Positions 1-7,540 of a stretch of DNA of 14,488 bases are shown here, in pieces. The notes beneath the pieces are model-generated. The model was not told the origin of the DNA. It saw nothing but the letters and a program-made list of their open reading frames with translations, and searched no databases. The DNA is from JAVBPB01 sp031549965 (GTDB taxonomy: Bacteria; Bacillota; Clostridia; Lachnospirales; Lachnospiraceae): NCBI GenBank assembly GCA_031549965.1, contig JAVBPB010000137.1:1-14488 (forward strand), given 5' to 3'. Numbering within the stretch: position 1 is the stretch's first letter; each line of letters begins with the position of its first letter. Both the position numbers and the translations under genes were made by a program.

Positions 1-162
1 CTACAGATTTCTGCAAGAAAAAAAGGAACCAGTTTTTACACTAATTCCTTTAAGTCCTAAGGTTTAGACCTAGATATCCACGATACTAAAATTGTATCAT
101 AATACCCCTTTTTTTCATACCCCCAAACTGAAGACTCGTTAAAATATTTGCTCATTTCTTCA
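1..162. other. Left flank without a recognisable gene
   Basis: I see no convincing gene here. It holds a 7-bp inverted repeat (AAAGGAA at 22-28, TTCCTTT at 45-51), a short hairpin GATAC/GTATC (82-98), two copies of ATACCCC (102-108 and 117-123), and the left copy of the 21-bp inverted repeat described separately. It could be the 3' flank of the element or an intergenic region, and nothing decides which. Confidence 0.4.
120..140 (+). repeat. Left copy of a 21-bp inverted repeat pair
   Basis: This stretch matches the reverse complement of 13110-13130 at 19 of 21 positions, including a 14-bp perfect core (CCAAACTGAAGACT). The two copies face each other and enclose everything from the HNH gene to the end of the repressor operon, about 13 kb. 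This could be a terminal repeat of a mobile unit, but a match of this size is not far beyond chance in AT-rich DNA of this length. Confidence 0.4.
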
Positions 163-258
163 ATTACCAAAAACAGCATATCAACGGTATATTCACGGTA
201 TGTTGCCGTATGGTTGAGAGTATATTGCCGATATCATGCACATCAATTATCGCTAGGT
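163..258 (-). repeat. 96-bp direct repeat, copy R1
   Basis: First of three 96-bp repeats (others at 1844-1939 and 8902-8997) that align without any gap; by hand R1 matches R2 at about 79/96 and R3 at about 73/96. On the + strand each starts ATTACC and contains six 11-bp units (here from 173 to 238) with consensus near ACGGTATGTTG, then a conserved CACAnnnATTATCG block. R1 begins 20 nt beyond the stop codon of the HNH gene. No long open frame and no terminator-like stem with T-tract are present, so it looks like a protein-binding or recombination site. Confidence 0.85.
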
Positions 259-278
259 ATAAAAATATTTTTAAAAAT

Positions 279-1757
279 TTATTTTTTTCTATAAAAATCT
301 AGCAGTTCCTCTTCGCTTATGTCAATACCTATTTTTTTAAACTGTTTCTCTTGATGTTTATAAAGTATTTTCAATCTTTCTTCTTTTTCATTCCATTTCC
401 CAAAATGGATTGCTCGGTGACAATTAGGGCATATGCAAACAATGTTTTCGTAACAATCAATATTTTTGTTATATTTTTTCATTATGAACTCGCTATTATC
501 AACTGTGCAAGGAATCAAATGGTGACCTTCCATATATGAAACTTCTTTTTCAGTTATAAATGTTTCGTGCAAAGCATTTACTACACACTTGTAATTTGAA
601 TTTACAAGAGCTGATTTAGATATTTTACTGTCTTTTAAAATTACTTTTCCATTATTTCCTGTTACAATATTAAGCGGCTTATTCGATGACTCGGTAATCT
701 CAGTAGCACTAGCTGGTGAACTTTTTTGAATTTCAATTTGCTCTTCATTATCATTTGTATCTAGAAGTTCTTTATTTTGAATTATGCTATGAACATAATC
801 TATTACTTGATTGGTTAAATCAGGATAAGTATGACCATAAACTCTTTGCATTCTAAACATTTTATTATTGAAATTATTTATATTAATTTCAAACTTGTTT
901 GATATGTTTCTCAAGTCTGTTCGATTATCACTCACGATTGAGTATGAAGCTATTTCTTCTTTCCCATTTTTATCAATAAAGCTCCGGCTTAATTCCTTTC
1001 CAGATTGACTTTTTCCATATACTCTAGCATTTTGACAGAATCCTATAATTTCACGATTGTTTGTTGGTTGTTTCTTTCTTACATAGACGACTAAAACTCC
1101 ATCTACAAAGTTTTTGTTTTTTTCATTGAAATTACTACCTATATCTATATTATCTTTGGGCGGACAATATCCATAAAACCTTCCATCAATAGGGTTTTGT
1201 TCTAAATTAAATAATTCATGACCAATCTTATTTTTGGTATAATCTCCTGAATTCAAATCTATAATAATGACTTTGTTCATATCAATTAATGAAATATTAC
1301 CTGAGTCATTTTTTTGATGTTTTTTATAATCGTTAATTGAAAAAGACTTTTCTAGGATTTCTTTAATAGTTAAATCTCTAATTATCTCGCTACCAATTCT
1401 AAAATATTGTCTCACTTCATTATGATAATGGATTATTACTTTACCAAAATACTTTTTATATTCATCTATAACTTTGCTCCTACTGCCTATTCCTTCTTTC
1501 CCATTCAAATCAATTAACTCAGTTATTGTTTCAATCGAAACCAACAACCATTCATAATCAGTTATTTTTACTAATGTAACAGCGGTTTGTCCTATCTTAT
1601 ATGGTTTTGTACTCCAATTTGTCCATTCATCCATTTTATCAGGTGTATTAATGAAAACCAATAATGGATCAACATTATCTTTTTTCTTATTAAAAGTAAT
1701 TCGAGTATTATCTAAATCATTTAATTGTAGTAAATCATACAATGTTTTTTTCTCCAT
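279..1757 (-). CDS. HNH endonuclease with N-terminal targeting domains
   Basis: A 492-residue protein ending in an HNH (beta-beta-alpha metal) nuclease domain at about residues 388-453. Visible motifs are GHHLIP (411-416) and ENIVCICPNCHRAIHFG (437-453). C391, H397, C443 and C446 are candidate zinc ligands, and the His pair at 412-413 is the catalytic candidate. Residues 1-140 and about 157-255 (GRFYGYCPP, then VVYV and GFCQNARVYG) resemble domains I recall in front of HNH or GIY-YIG nucleases in restriction genes; they may read a DNA sequence or modified base, which is inference. A low-complexity linker (335-385) separates them from the nuclease. The ATG at 1757 is preceded by AGGAG at 8-nt spacing and by a promoter at 1794-1822, so it is a stand-alone transcription unit between repeats R1 and R2. 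It could be a modification-dependent (type IV-like) restriction enzyme or a homing-type nuclease. Confidence 0.8.
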   Translation of the reverse strand: MEKKTLYDLLQLNDLDNTRITFNKKKDNVDPLLVFINTPDKMDEWTNWSTKPYKIGQTAVTLVKITDYEWLLVSIETITELIDLNGKEGIGSRSKVIDEYKKYFGKVIIHYHNEVRQYFRIGSEIIRDLTIKEILEKSFSINDYKKHQKNDSGNISLIDMNKVIIIDLNSGDYTKNKIGHELFNLEQNPIDGRFYGYCPPKDNIDIGSNFNEKNKNFVDGVLVVYVRKKQPTNNREIIGFCQNARVYGKSQSGKELSRSFIDKNGKEEIASYSIVSDNRTDLRNISNKFEININNFNNKMFRMQRVYGHTYPDLTNQVIDYVHSIIQNKELLDTNDNEEQIEIQKSSPASATEITESSNKPLNIVTGNNGKVILKDSKISKSALVNSNYKCVVNALHETFITEKEVSYMEGHHLIPCTVDNSEFIMKKYNKNIDCYENIVCICPNCHRAIHFGKWNEKEERLKILYKHQEKQFKKIGIDISEEELLDFYRKK

Positions 1758-1793
1758 ATAAATTTCTCCTAATGTAATCTTAAATTCATAAAT

Positions 1794-1822
1794 ATTATAT
1801 CATTTTTTATCTTTTTTCAAAA
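1794..1822 (-). promoter_or_regulatory. Promoter for the HNH gene
   Basis: On the minus strand, TTTTGA (1817-1822) and TATAAT (1794-1799) are separated by 17 nt, about 37 nt ahead of the ATG. The -10 is perfect and the -35 is weak. It lies between repeat R2 and the gene. Confidence 0.55.
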
Positions 1823-1843
1823 ACAATATCTGTATATTTCACT

Positions 1844-1939
1844 ATTACCTAAAACAGCATATTAACAGTACGTTCACGACATATTGTCATACACTTGTCA
1901 GTATGTTGCCGATATCATGCACATCGATTATCGCTAGGT
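1844..1939 (-). repeat. 96-bp direct repeat, copy R2
   Basis: Aligns gap-free with R1 (about 79/96) and R3 (about 76/96). The six 11-bp units run from 1854 to 1919. The last part (CCGATATCATGCACAT, then ATTATCGCTAGGT) is almost identical to R1. It starts 23 nt beyond the stop of the XRE gene at 1963 and precedes the HNH promoter. R1 and R2 together frame a 1.7-kb unit holding one promoter and one gene. Confidence 0.85.
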
Positions 1940-1962
1940 GTTAATGCTTCAGTTTACTGGCA

Positions 1963-2433
1963 TCAATTAGCAACTAAACATTCTAACAATAATTCATTTA
2001 GTGATACTTCATAGAACTCCGATAATGTCAATAAATGATCTATATTGGGATTTGTCCAAGATTGTTCCCAACTATAAATTGATGACCTTGAAATCCCTGT
2101 TTTCTTTGATAATTCTTGGTGAGATAATCCATTAAATATTCTTAGTTTTTTTAGTTTAATTCTCAACTTATTTGAATCAATTTGATATTTAGTCCCATCT
2201 CTTTTTTGGACTGTTTTTTTCCAACGTTCAACCATATTTCTTCTTGCTCCTACAATTTCTACTACTGCAACATTAAATGACTCTGCCAAAGCAAGATAAT
2301 CAATTACTTCATTAATCATCTCTTTTGATATTGCTTTTTCCATTTCATTTAAAGTTTTTGCAAAATCACTTTTCTTATTTTTTTGATACCATTTAGCATA
2401 CATCTCAATTATCATTTCTTTGCTCTTTGGCAT
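1963..2433 (-). CDS. XRE-family regulator with an N-terminal helical domain
   Basis: A 156-residue protein. Residues about 90-148 form a Cro/CI-type helix-turn-helix (LRIKLKKLRIFNGLSHQE, then KTGISRSSIYSWEQ) followed by the usual dimer helices. The first 85 residues are charged and helical and I do not recognise them; most XRE proteins carry their extra domain at the C-terminus instead. The ATG at 2433 has GGTGA 7 nt upstream and AAGGAG slightly further. A 9-bp imperfect dyad overlaps the RBS-promoter interval (2441-2465), suggesting autoregulation. It is encoded just after the restriction endonuclease gene, separated by 67 nt with its own candidate promoter, and just before repeat R2. It may regulate the R-M operon or the HNH cassette. 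Confidence 0.75.
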   Translation of the reverse strand: MPKSKEMIIEMYAKWYQKNKKSDFAKTLNEMEKAISKEMINEVIDYLALAESFNVAVVEIVGARRNMVERWKKTVQKRDGTKYQIDSNKLRIKLKKLRIFNGLSHQELSKKTGISRSSIYSWEQSWTNPNIDHLLTLSEFYEVSLNELLLECLVAN

Positions 2434-2440
2434 AAAAAAA

Positions 2441-2465
2441 TCACCACTCCTTCATTGAGTGATGA
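2441..2465. promoter_or_regulatory. Dyad between promoter and start of the XRE gene
   Basis: TCACCACTC (2441-2449) and GAGTGATGA (2457-2465) form a 9-bp inverted repeat with one mismatch and a 7-nt spacer. It lies between the candidate -10 and the ATG at 2433, so a bound repressor or an RNA hairpin here would affect expression. Operator for the adjacent XRE protein is the simplest reading. Confidence 0.45.
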
Positions 2466-2493
2466 TATTACCATATTATTCTTGACTAGTGAA
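2465..2493 (-). promoter_or_regulatory. Candidate promoter for the XRE gene
   Basis: Minus-strand TTCACT (2488-2493) and TAATAT (2465-2470) with a 17-nt spacer, starting just past the stop of the endonuclease gene. The hexamers are imperfect, so support is moderate. Confidence 0.4.
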
Positions 2494-2500
2494 GCTCTAT

Positions 2501-3982
2501 TTAAATTTGAATTCCATATCTTGCAATAGTCAATTTGTCTATAGCTGTACTTATATCACAACCAAGATTGTTTTCGATTAAATCATTTAACGCAGTATAA
2601 TCAGCTAATGAATCAAGTGATGATAAGCACTCTTTACTGCAATATCTCGCCAAGGATTCAGCTGTTACAGTTACTACTGGAAATCCAGCTATATCTAGTA
2701 CTGTTCCCTTGGAAAATCTTGGTGCAACTACTATACAGTATTTTGATGAATGCAAATCAATATGTCTTTTTAATCTAGCAGGATTTAAATTGTTTGATGA
2801 TTTTCTTGATTTGCCATCAACATTAACTTTATAAATTTCATTATTTACAAATGGATTTTCAATAGCACACAGCAAATCAGTATCACCTGCTCCGCTTATT
2901 ATTTCTACATTAAGTACTTCTCTAAATAATTCAAAAACTGGTTTTAATGAGTTTTCAAATTCTTTTCCATCAACTGAAGAGTATTTTGACATATATGTCA
3001 TAGTTGATAAGGAATTAATGATTTCTCTTTGCTTATCATAATCAGGGAAAATCACATTTAAATATTTTATTAACTCATCCTCATATAGATCCATAATCCA
3101 GTCTTCTTTTGAAAAAACAAATTTATCTGCCATTGTTGTAGGAGTATCAAAAGGACTGAAACTATTTAATAAAGCATTGGCAGAATCTAGCAATTCTGGA
3201 TTAAGTGTTATATATCCTGGTGTCTTTTGTCTAGTGCTACAAGAATCAGTTCTGTAAGTTGCTGTCTCTCCGTGTTTAAAAGAAAAAACTTGCCCATTAT
3301 TATGTTGTCTATCAGAAACCACATTGAATACATTAAAACCTTTAAATATTCTTACAAAGTAATAATTTATTTCGTGGAAGCAATTTGCAAAGATTGAAAC
3401 ATAATTGTCAATTGATTGAAATAATGCTAACTTTTGATTATACGACAAGGCTCTATATTCCAATATACTACTAATTAGTTCTTCGTATTGATTTTCATTA
3501 ATAGTTTTTATGAACGGCAAAAACCAAGACATTTCATCGATATATAACTTTTGCCCTAGTCTTTGCTCAGTCAATAATTTTATTATCAACCTACCAGCAT
3601 ATATTTTAAAATCTTTGGGAGTTTTACTATACGGATGAGGATATTGAATTGAAAATAAATTTACTAACATATTTTTATTAGCAGCATTTGTTTTATTTAT
3701 TACATTTATTGTTGTTTGAGTTGGAATAAATACATCCTTCGAACTCTTATATCCAAACATGTAAAAACACATTTGGCTAAATCTTACACCCATAGTACTA
3801 ATTGAGCCACTATTTGATCTACCAGTATAAGCATTTTCAAGTTTAAGTTTTGCCTTAATTGATTCTTTATCAATATCTTTTGTAGAGTTTAGAACTTTCA
3901 CATACGACTCGATTAAATGTTTAGAGCTTACATTTTTTTGGAAAATCCATTTTTCATCCTTTTTTCTAATTAAATTTATCAT
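2501..3982 (-). CDS. Probable type IIS restriction endonuclease
   Basis: A 493-residue protein whose C-terminal part looks like a PD-(D/E)XK nuclease. E341/E343 (GKEFE), D367 and D369 (GAGDTDL) and D389-G-K391 (NVDGKSR) are followed by NPARLKRHIDLHSSKYCIVV. The TD...VDGK arrangement and following helix resemble the FokI cleavage domain (PD...VDTK), as does the layout of a roughly 330-residue N-terminal part that would bind DNA and a C-terminal cutter. Two paralogous C5-methyltransferases directly upstream support a type IIS enzyme with an asymmetric site, each methylase treating one strand. The ATG at 3982 is 2 nt from the stop of methyltransferase B, with GGAGG lying inside that gene's end, so the two are translationally coupled. 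The recognition sequence cannot be read from this. The endonuclease call rests on motif and context. Confidence 0.7.
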   Translation of the reverse strand: MINLIRKKDEKWIFQKNVSSKHLIESYVKVLNSTKDIDKESIKAKLKLENAYTGRSNSGSISTMGVRFSQMCFYMFGYKSSKDVFIPTQTTINVINKTNAANKNMLVNLFSIQYPHPYSKTPKDFKIYAGRLIIKLLTEQRLGQKLYIDEMSWFLPFIKTINENQYEELISSILEYRALSYNQKLALFQSIDNYVSIFANCFHEINYYFVRIFKGFNVFNVVSDRQHNNGQVFSFKHGETATYRTDSCSTRQKTPGYITLNPELLDSANALLNSFSPFDTPTTMADKFVFSKEDWIMDLYEDELIKYLNVIFPDYDKQREIINSLSTMTYMSKYSSVDGKEFENSLKPVFELFREVLNVEIISGAGDTDLLCAIENPFVNNEIYKVNVDGKSRKSSNNLNPARLKRHIDLHSSKYCIVVAPRFSKGTVLDIAGFPVVTVTAESLARYCSKECLSSLDSLADYTALNDLIENNLGCDISTAIDKLTIARYGIQI

Positions 3983-3984
3983 GC

Positions 3985-5043
3985 TTAATCCTCCATAATA
4001 CCCTTAATAATATTTTTGCTAAACATAGGCGGTATTGCCTCGCCAATAACCGTTCTAATTAAGTTATCACTGCACCATTCCGGCAAATCCATTTCAGCTG
4101 GCAACGAAGAGACAATGAATAATTCTCTCAAAGTTAGCACTCTAGCATCAGAATAAGTTCCATCATTTTGAACTCTACCTGGATGAACATTATTATGCCC
4201 TCCCATATTTCCGTTGTTCATTGCTCGCGCGGGGCAAGGTTCATTCCACTTCATTCTTTTATAAGTATTATGAAAGCCTTTAATAGGATCTCCGTTCTCT
4301 TTTTTAGGATAATAGATGCTATTTTTAAGTGCCGAACTTCCTTCTTTAGTGTTTTTCATCGCAATGATTTCTCGTTCATTATGTACTTTTGCAAAGTGCC
4401 ATTTCATAGAACTTTTTTCTCCAGATTCTAACGATGGTAAATTGCCTATGCATTCTTTCAAACTTATTCTTTTTTCTTCATTTGGCTTATTCCAAACCAT
4501 ACCTTTTTTATATATTTTTATAAAACCTCTTGGTCTACTTTGTGGGACACCATAATCTGCAGCATTTAATACAAAAGTTTCAACATTATATTTATCGGAA
4601 TATTTTTTATTAATTATTTCTTCTAGCTTAAGCAATTCTCCTTCAAATGGAAAATACAATTTTAAAAATTTAGGTACATTCTCGATTAGTATATAATCAA
4701 AATCGTGACTATCCATCATATCAAAAACATAAAAAATTAAGTAATTTCTTTTGTCCTGTGAATAATCTTTTTTCCCCAACGAACTCATGCCTTGGCATGG
4801 CGGAGTGGCAATCAAAAACTTACAATTATTTTTTTTAATATCGGTAAGTACCTTTTGAAAGTTACATTCATCAGTAATTGATCCACAAATCATATTTGTA
4901 TTAGGGTGAAAAAAACTATATAATTCGGCTCTCCTAGGTAATAATTCATTAGCTGTTTTAATATTTATACCTATCTTTTCAAAATAATATTCTGCGATTC
5001 CAGCACTCGAAAACAAAGATGCGCCATTAATCTTATTGCTCAT
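3985..5043 (-). CDS. DNA (cytosine-5) methyltransferase B of the R-M operon
   Basis: A 352-residue C5-cytosine methyltransferase that transfers a methyl group from S-adenosylmethionine to cytosine. Motif I is SLFSSAGIAEYYF (9-21), motif IV is ATPPCQGMS with nucleophile C83, motif VI is IENVP (ENV at 121-123), motif VIII is QSRPR (168-172), and motif X is GEAIPP near 334-339. It is a close paralogue of methyltransferase A; the clearest difference is in the target-recognition region, where PAPTITM in A becomes PCPARAM here. Its ATG overlaps the end of A by 11 nt. Protection of the second strand of an asymmetric site is inferred from pairing with A and with a type IIS-like endonuclease. Confidence 0.88.
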   Translation of the reverse strand: MSNKINGASLFSSAGIAEYYFEKIGINIKTANELLPRRAELYSFFHPNTNMICGSITDECNFQKVLTDIKKNNCKFLIATPPCQGMSSLGKKDYSQDKRNYLIFYVFDMMDSHDFDYILIENVPKFLKLYFPFEGELLKLEEIINKKYSDKYNVETFVLNAADYGVPQSRPRGFIKIYKKGMVWNKPNEEKRISLKECIGNLPSLESGEKSSMKWHFAKVHNEREIIAMKNTKEGSSALKNSIYYPKKENGDPIKGFHNTYKRMKWNEPCPARAMNNGNMGGHNNVHPGRVQNDGTYSDARVLTLRELFIVSSLPAEMDLPEWCSDNLIRTVIGEAIPPMFSKNIIKGIMED

Positions 5044-6124
5044 CTTTTTTCAGTCCCTTCAATAATTCATTAATTAATTTCGGAGGAACAGCTTCACCAA
5101 TCATATGTCTAATTTGGATATCTGATGCAAACGGAGGTAAGTTCAAATCTGGATTTAATGAACTTAAAATAAATAGTTCCCTTATCGACAACACCCTAGC
5201 ATCAGAATAAGTTCCATTTGAAAGTAAGTTCCCTGGATGTACATTGCTTTGAGAGGATATACAATCATTACGCATTGTTATAGTTGGGGCTGGTTTATCC
5301 CATGCCATTCTTTTATATGTAGCAGCATATCCCTTCAATCTTTGTCCAGTAAGTTCATTTTTAGGATAATAGACTTCATTTTCAAATGCAGAATGACCTG
5401 TTGGGGTGTTTTTCATCCATAAAATATGCTGTGCTGTGTGAACCCTTGAATAGTGATTTTTTATTTGTGAACGTTCTCCTGATTCGAGAGAGGGCAAATG
5501 CCCTATTGCTTCCCTCATTGTTATCTTGTTTTGCTTTGTTGGTGACTGCCAAATGTACCCTTTAACCCACATTTTTATGATTGCTCTTTCCCTATGTTGC
5601 GGAACACCATAGTCAGCAGTGTCAAAAACTTGACATTCAATATTATATTTATCACCATATTTATTTCTAATTATTTCTTCGATGCCTATTAATTTATCAT
5701 CTATGCTAAATTTAATTTTAAAAAACCTAGAAACATTTTCTATCATGATAAACTTAGGATTTATTGCATCTATAATATCAAATGTGTGAAATATAAGATA
5801 GTTTCTTTTATCTGCTAACATTTGATCGTTTGATTTATTCTTGCCAATTAGACTTATACCCTGGCAAGGCGGAGTAGCAAAAACAAAATCAACTTTTTCT
5901 TTTTTTGCTTTTTCTATAATTTCTTTTTTAGTTTGTTCATCAGTTATGTCACCACAAATCGTTTTAGTATTTGGGTGCCAATATTTATGAACTTCCATTC
6001 TTATCGGTAACAATTCAGAAGCTAACACAACATCTACCATACTGTTTTCAAAACCAAATTCAGCAATACCCGCACTCGCAAATAACGAGAGTGCTTTAAA
6101 TTTATTATCAATTTTATTTTTCAT
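5033..6124 (-). CDS. DNA (cytosine-5) methyltransferase A of the R-M operon
   Basis: A 363-residue C5-cytosine methyltransferase. Motif I is ALSLFASAGIAEFGF (11-25), motif IV is ATPPCQGIS with C87, motif VI is IENVS (ENV at 129-131), motif VIII is QHRER (176-180), and motif X is GEAVPP (343-348). All catalytic landmarks are intact. I chose the ATG at 6124 because GGAG lies 7 nt upstream; an in-frame ATG at 6142 would add six residues but has no proper Shine-Dalgarno sequence. The gene overlaps the end of the small XRE gene and the start of methyltransferase B, so controller, A, B and endonuclease form one tightly packed operon. Tandem m5C methylases are known for type IIS systems such as HgaI. 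Confidence 0.88.
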   Translation of the reverse strand: MKNKIDNKFKALSLFASAGIAEFGFENSMVDVVLASELLPIRMEVHKYWHPNTKTICGDITDEQTKKEIIEKAKKEKVDFVFATPPCQGISLIGKNKSNDQMLADKRNYLIFHTFDIIDAINPKFIMIENVSRFFKIKFSIDDKLIGIEEIIRNKYGDKYNIECQVFDTADYGVPQHRERAIIKMWVKGYIWQSPTKQNKITMREAIGHLPSLESGERSQIKNHYSRVHTAQHILWMKNTPTGHSAFENEVYYPKNELTGQRLKGYAATYKRMAWDKPAPTITMRNDCISSQSNVHPGNLLSNGTYSDARVLSIRELFILSSLNPDLNLPPFASDIQIRHMIGEAVPPKLINELLKGLKKDEQ

Positions 6125-6323
6125 AAACAAACTCCACAACATCTTCTATATTACATTTTAATGCATAGCAAATCTTCGCTAAAATTTCTAAGCTTACTGG
6201 TTCATTTTTTCCCAATTTAGCCATTGTTCCAGTTCCCATACCAGATATCTCCCTCAATTTTGATTTATTCATATTCTTATCTACTAAAAGTTTCCATAAT
6301 TTATTGTAGCAAATTTTAACCAT
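6114..6323 (-). CDS. Small XRE regulator, likely R-M controller protein
   Basis: A 69-residue single-domain helix-turn-helix protein (KLLVDKNMNKSKLREISGM, then LEILAKICYALKCNIEDV) of the Cro/CI class. It has the size of C proteins that time methylase before nuclease expression in R-M systems. It is the first gene of the methylase-endonuclease operon and overlaps the next gene by 11 nt. The ATG at 6323 has AGAGGTG upstream and a strong promoter at 6349-6378. Dyads over and around that promoter suggest it binds its own operator. Controller function is inferred from position and size; small XRE proteins of this type also occur beside methylases without acting as C proteins. Confidence 0.75.
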   Translation of the reverse strand: MVKICYNKLWKLLVDKNMNKSKLREISGMGTGTMAKLGKNEPVSLEILAKICYALKCNIEDVVEFVYEK

Positions 6324-6339
6324 ATAAAAACACCTCTTG

Positions 6340-6356
6340 AGTATAAAGATTATACT
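6340..6356. promoter_or_regulatory. Perfect dyad overlapping the R-M operon -10
   Basis: AGTATA (6340-6345) and TATACT (6351-6356) with a 5-nt spacer form a perfect dyad that covers the -10 hexamer of the operon promoter. It is well placed for repression by the 69-residue XRE protein. Confidence 0.5.
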
Positions 6357-6378
6357 ATGAAAAGTTTTTTAAGTCAAG
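6349..6378 (-). promoter_or_regulatory. Promoter of the R-M operon
   Basis: Minus-strand TTGACT (6373-6378), an 18-nt spacer and TATAAT (6349-6354), 25 nt before the ATG of the small XRE gene. Five of six -35 bases and all -10 bases match the consensus. Confidence 0.75.
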
Positions 6379-6394
6379 TATTAAATAATTTAAG

Positions 6395-6417
6395 TCTTGC
6401 ATAAAATATTCAAGACC
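6395..6417 (-). promoter_or_regulatory. Inverted repeat after the orphan methylase: weak terminator or operator
   Basis: GTCTTG (6395-6400) and CAAGAC (6412-6417) are a perfect 6-bp inverted repeat with an 11-nt loop, just after the stop of the orphan methylase and just upstream of the R-M promoter's -35. On the transcript it is followed by TTAAATTATTTAA, which is too mixed for a strong terminator. A distal operator for the controller is equally possible. Confidence 0.35.
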
Positions 6418-6425
6418 TAGCATTT

Positions 6426-7532
6426 TTATATTTTTTTAATCATAAAAATAAGATTATTAATAACTATGCTATTTCCAGACATTTTATAAAGTTGCGTTTC
6501 CGATATTCCTTGATTAAAAGCAACATCAATTAATTCATCATCCCATCCCATCAATCTCCAACATTCTCTCGGAGTCAATCTTCTTATAGAAATTGAGTCA
6601 TCTTTATCTACAACAACACCAATATCGTGTACTGATGTTTTAAGTGTTGGTATTTTAGATTTTTGAACTACACCACGTTTCGACTTGGTTCTGTTTGTAT
6701 AAACACCATCTCCACTTTCTGCTACTGCATAACCTTGTTTCGTATTCTCAGGTATTAATATTACTGGCTTATCAATTATGTAATTGTCAGTAGCCCTTCC
6801 ACCAGGACATGTGCTAATGGTCCAAGCAAAGTCAGATGATGAATCATGTGGTCTAAATCTTAACCCTCTTATAAAACCATTTCTATTTTCCATGCTAGAA
6901 AAATTAGTGATTAACTTCTCACTTAAATAATATTTTTCATCCACATTACTTTCTAGTAGATCATTTAGTTTTACTTTCAATTCTTGTTTGTCAGGAAATT
7001 CAAATGTTGCTAATGAATCCAATATACTAATCATAAACACACGCTCTCTATTTTGTGGTATACCATAATCTTTGGCATTCATTACTTTCCAAAAGTTCTT
7101 ATAACCTAATGAGGATAAAAAATCTAACCAGATTTGAAAATATGGCATGAATTTTTTACTAACTAGGTTCTTTACATTTTCCATCAATAGATACTTTGGC
7201 AATTCGCTATTTAAAGCCGATATTTTCAACAATCTTTGCACTTCCCATAAAAGACTACTAGAAGTGTTAGAATCCTTGTCAAAGCCCTTCATTCGACCCG
7301 CTAATGAAATATCGGTACACGGAAAAGAATAAGTCCATAAATCAGCTTGCGGTAAATATTTAATCTTTTTAATATCTCCTAGGTTGTTTGCTTTTCCATG
7401 TAGTGCTTCATAAACCTTTAAGGCATACTTATCAACTTCACTAATCGCTACTACTTCATGCTCAATATTTGCTTGTTTAAGAGCTTGTGTTTGCGCTCCT
7501 ATACCAGCAAATAATTCTATTACTTTTATCAT
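6426..7532 (-). CDS. Orphan Dcm-type DNA (cytosine-5) methyltransferase
   Basis: A 368-residue C5-cytosine methyltransferase of the kind common in Bacillota prophages. Motif I is ELFAGIGAQT (6-15), motif IV is SFPCTDIS with C72 (PCT in place of the usual PCQ), motif VI is MENV (117-120), motif VIII is QNRER (160-164), and the C-terminal motif X is KMSGNSIV. It is not close to methyltransferases A and B. The ATG at 7532 has AAGGAGT 8 nt upstream; a TTG two codons earlier would leave no room for a Shine-Dalgarno. It lies 40 nt after a phage sigma-like gene, so it is probably part of the phage early/replication operon, where such methylases protect phage DNA from host restriction. The RBS sits in a hairpin arm (7541-7571). 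Confidence 0.88.
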   Translation of the reverse strand: MIKVIELFAGIGAQTQALKQANIEHEVVAISEVDKYALKVYEALHGKANNLGDIKKIKYLPQADLWTYSFPCTDISLAGRMKGFDKDSNTSSSLLWEVQRLLKISALNSELPKYLLMENVKNLVSKKFMPYFQIWLDFLSSLGYKNFWKVMNAKDYGIPQNRERVFMISILDSLATFEFPDKQELKVKLNDLLESNVDEKYYLSEKLITNFSSMENRNGFIRGLRFRPHDSSSDFAWTISTCPGGRATDNYIIDKPVILIPENTKQGYAVAESGDGVYTNRTKSKRGVVQKSKIPTLKTSVHDIGVVVDKDDSISIRRLTPRECWRLMGWDDELIDVAFNQGISETQLYKMSGNSIVINNLIFMIKKI

Positions 7533-7540
7533 TTTCAATG

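Noticed and set aside
102..123. Two ATACCCC copies as a short direct repeat of interest
   Set aside because: Only 7 bp and flanked by low-complexity sequence; expected by chance.
163..258. The 96-bp repeats as simple transcription terminators
   Set aside because: They follow stop codons, but I found no GC-rich stem followed by a T-tract in any copy, and the conserved direct units are not needed for termination.
351..539. Rightward open frame opposite the HNH gene
   Set aside because: It is the antisense shadow of a well-supported nuclease gene, has no RBS, and codes a Phe-rich, protein-unlike sequence.
4168..4555. Two rightward frames opposite methyltransferase B
   Set aside because: Both are antisense to conserved methylase motifs and have no RBS.
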